Below, piece by piece: positions 4,790 through 5,284 of a stretch of 5,284 bases of DNA. A model generated the notes under the pieces. It was not told the DNA's origin and ran no database searches. It saw only the letters and a program-made list of their open reading frames with translations. This DNA comes from Cyanobacteriota bacterium (GTDB lineage: Bacteria; Cyanobacteriota; Cyanobacteriia; Phormidesmidales; Phormidesmidaceae): assembly GCA_027592485.1 (NCBI GenBank), contig JAQCKL010000356.1:1-5284 (forward strand), read 5' to 3'. Made by a program: the position numbers and the translations under genes. Within the stretch, counting starts at the first letter, position 1; each line of letters starts with the position of its first letter.

Positions 4790-5146
4790 TTATCGCTTGC
4801 GGATCGTCTTAGCCATATTCCTGAACATATCCATATCGTTGCTGGAGCCACTGCTCTGCTGAAACTGAGATTGTGAACTAGTGGAAGACGATGTTGGCGT
4901 AAAGGTCGTCTGTTTCGGGCGGTTCTCTTTCTGGACGTCACGCTTATCCATCGCGGAAATTTGGCGGACTGACTCAAGCTCCTCTGTCTGCCCTCTCTTC
5001 CGTGCAAAGGTCCGCCTTACGACCTTAGAGGAACGCATGTAATCAATGTCTCCAAAGGTCTTGGCATCATCTTCAGGCAAGAAAAAAGCCTCGCCGCTTT
5101 CAGTTTTATCTCCACGACCAAACAAGCGACTCAGGAAGTTTGCCAT
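4790..5146 (-). CDS. Conserved cyanobacterial hypothetical protein, 118 residues
   Basis: I do not know a function for this protein, although its ends look like a family seen in other cyanobacteria. The N-terminus MANFLSRLFGRGDK is short, amphipathic and basic, and could touch a membrane or a partner protein; it is not a signal peptide. A conserved-looking block follows (residues 20-50: AFFLPEDDAKTFGDIDYMR, then SSKVVRRTFARK). The middle (about 52-78) is highly charged, and residues 79-103 are a low-complexity Thr/Ser/Gln linker. The protein ends in a predicted amphipathic helix, DMDMFRNMAKTIRKR (104-118). Two conserved ends joined by a disordered linker suggest an adaptor or regulatory role, but that is inference. 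The start at 5146 is supported by GAGGG (5154-5158) seven bases upstream. It converges on the sulfur-carrier gene with the hairpin 4694-4743 between them. Confidence 0.85.
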   Translation of the reverse strand: MANFLSRLFGRGDKTESGEAFFLPEDDAKTFGDIDYMRSSKVVRRTFARKRGQTEELESVRQISAMDKRDVQKENRPKQTTFTPTSSSTSSQSQFQQSSGSSNDMDMFRNMAKTIRKR

Positions 5147-5153
5147 AGCCCTA

Positions 5154-5158
5154 CCCTC
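5154..5158 (-). promoter_or_regulatory. Ribosome-binding site of the 118-residue hypothetical gene
   Basis: GAGGG on the minus strand lies 7 bases before the ATG at 5144-5146 and is the clearest Shine-Dalgarno of any gene here. It favours this start over the ATG at 5158-5160, which is out of frame. Confidence 0.6.
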
Positions 5159-5179
5159 ATTAATAATTTGCGACCACTA

Positions 5180-5208
5180 TTTATATAGCTTAACATAATT
5201 TTCATTAT
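5180..5208 (-). promoter_or_regulatory. Putative promoter of the 118-residue hypothetical gene
   Basis: On the minus strand TATAAA (5185-5180), within CTATATAAATAG, is a good -10 element in a strongly AT-rich stretch (5160-5210). At 17-base spacing the -35 position reads ATAATG, a poor match, so activation or an extended -10 mode may be needed. It predicts a start near 5173 and a leader of about 27 bases. Confidence 0.45.
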
Positions 5209-5239
5209 TCCGACATTACTGGTGTTTAGACTAAGTCAT

Positions 5240-5279
5240 GCCCAAGTAGCCCCATCGCGTTGGATAGGGCTACTTGGGC
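5240..5279. terminator. Inverted repeat with 13-bp arms, probable terminator
   Basis: GCCCAAGTAGCCC (5240-5252) and GGGCTACTTGGGC (5267-5279) are exact reverse complements; after one C-A mismatch the stem continues with ATC/GAT and closes on a GCGTTG loop (5257-5262). It lies upstream of the hypothetical gene's promoter, so it most likely ends a transcript entering from the right, or a plus-strand transcript not covered by this window. No T-run is seen before the window ends. Confidence 0.6.
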
Positions 5280-5284
5280 TGTGG

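Overview
The window is almost certainly chromosomal DNA of a cyanobacterium. It carries ntcA, the cyanobacterial global nitrogen regulator; a DUF3084 coiled-coil membrane protein next to it; a cyanobacterial-type threonine synthase; and four exact copies of the HIP1 octamer GCGATCGC (1093, 1903, 3326, 4254), a repeat that is very abundant in many cyanobacterial genomes. Base composition and codon use look even across the window. I see no insertion sequence, phage gene, CRISPR array, tRNA or rRNA. This is core chromosome, not an accessory island.

Layout. Positions 1-297 hold no gene I can support. A minus-strand pair follows: ntcA (2441 to 1770), then the DUF3084 gene (1689 to 298) 80 bases downstream and possibly co-transcribed. 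A 410-base divergent regulatory region (2442-2851) separates ntcA from thrC on the plus strand. It contains a near-consensus NtcA box (2606-2619) spaced correctly from a -10 element for ntcA autoactivation. It also contains a 140-base segment (2648-2787) closed by a perfect 11-bp inverted repeat, which would form a structured 5' leader on thrC mRNA. thrC (2852-4171) is followed by a 225-base spacer rich in hairpins, including a perfect 26-bp palindrome built around a HIP1 site. Next is a 91-residue ubiquitin-fold sulfur-carrier protein (4397-4672) ending in Gly-Gly, very like mycobacterial CysO. A hairpin with a perfect 23-bp stem (4694-4743) separates it from a convergent minus-strand gene for a 118-residue conserved hypothetical protein (5146 to 4790). 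The right edge carries another hairpin with 13-bp arms (5240-5279), probably the terminator of a gene outside the window.

How the genes fit together. NtcA senses 2-oxoglutarate and sets nitrogen assimilation, and its box lies in the region shared with thrC, so nitrogen control of threonine synthesis is possible. thrC followed by a CysO-like carrier recalls the mycobacterial cysO-cysM pair, in which a fold-type II PLP enzyme takes sulfur from a thiocarboxylated carrier protein. Whether the cyanobacterial pair works that way is an inference. The thrC leader RNA and the thrC/carrier pair are the two points most worth following up.
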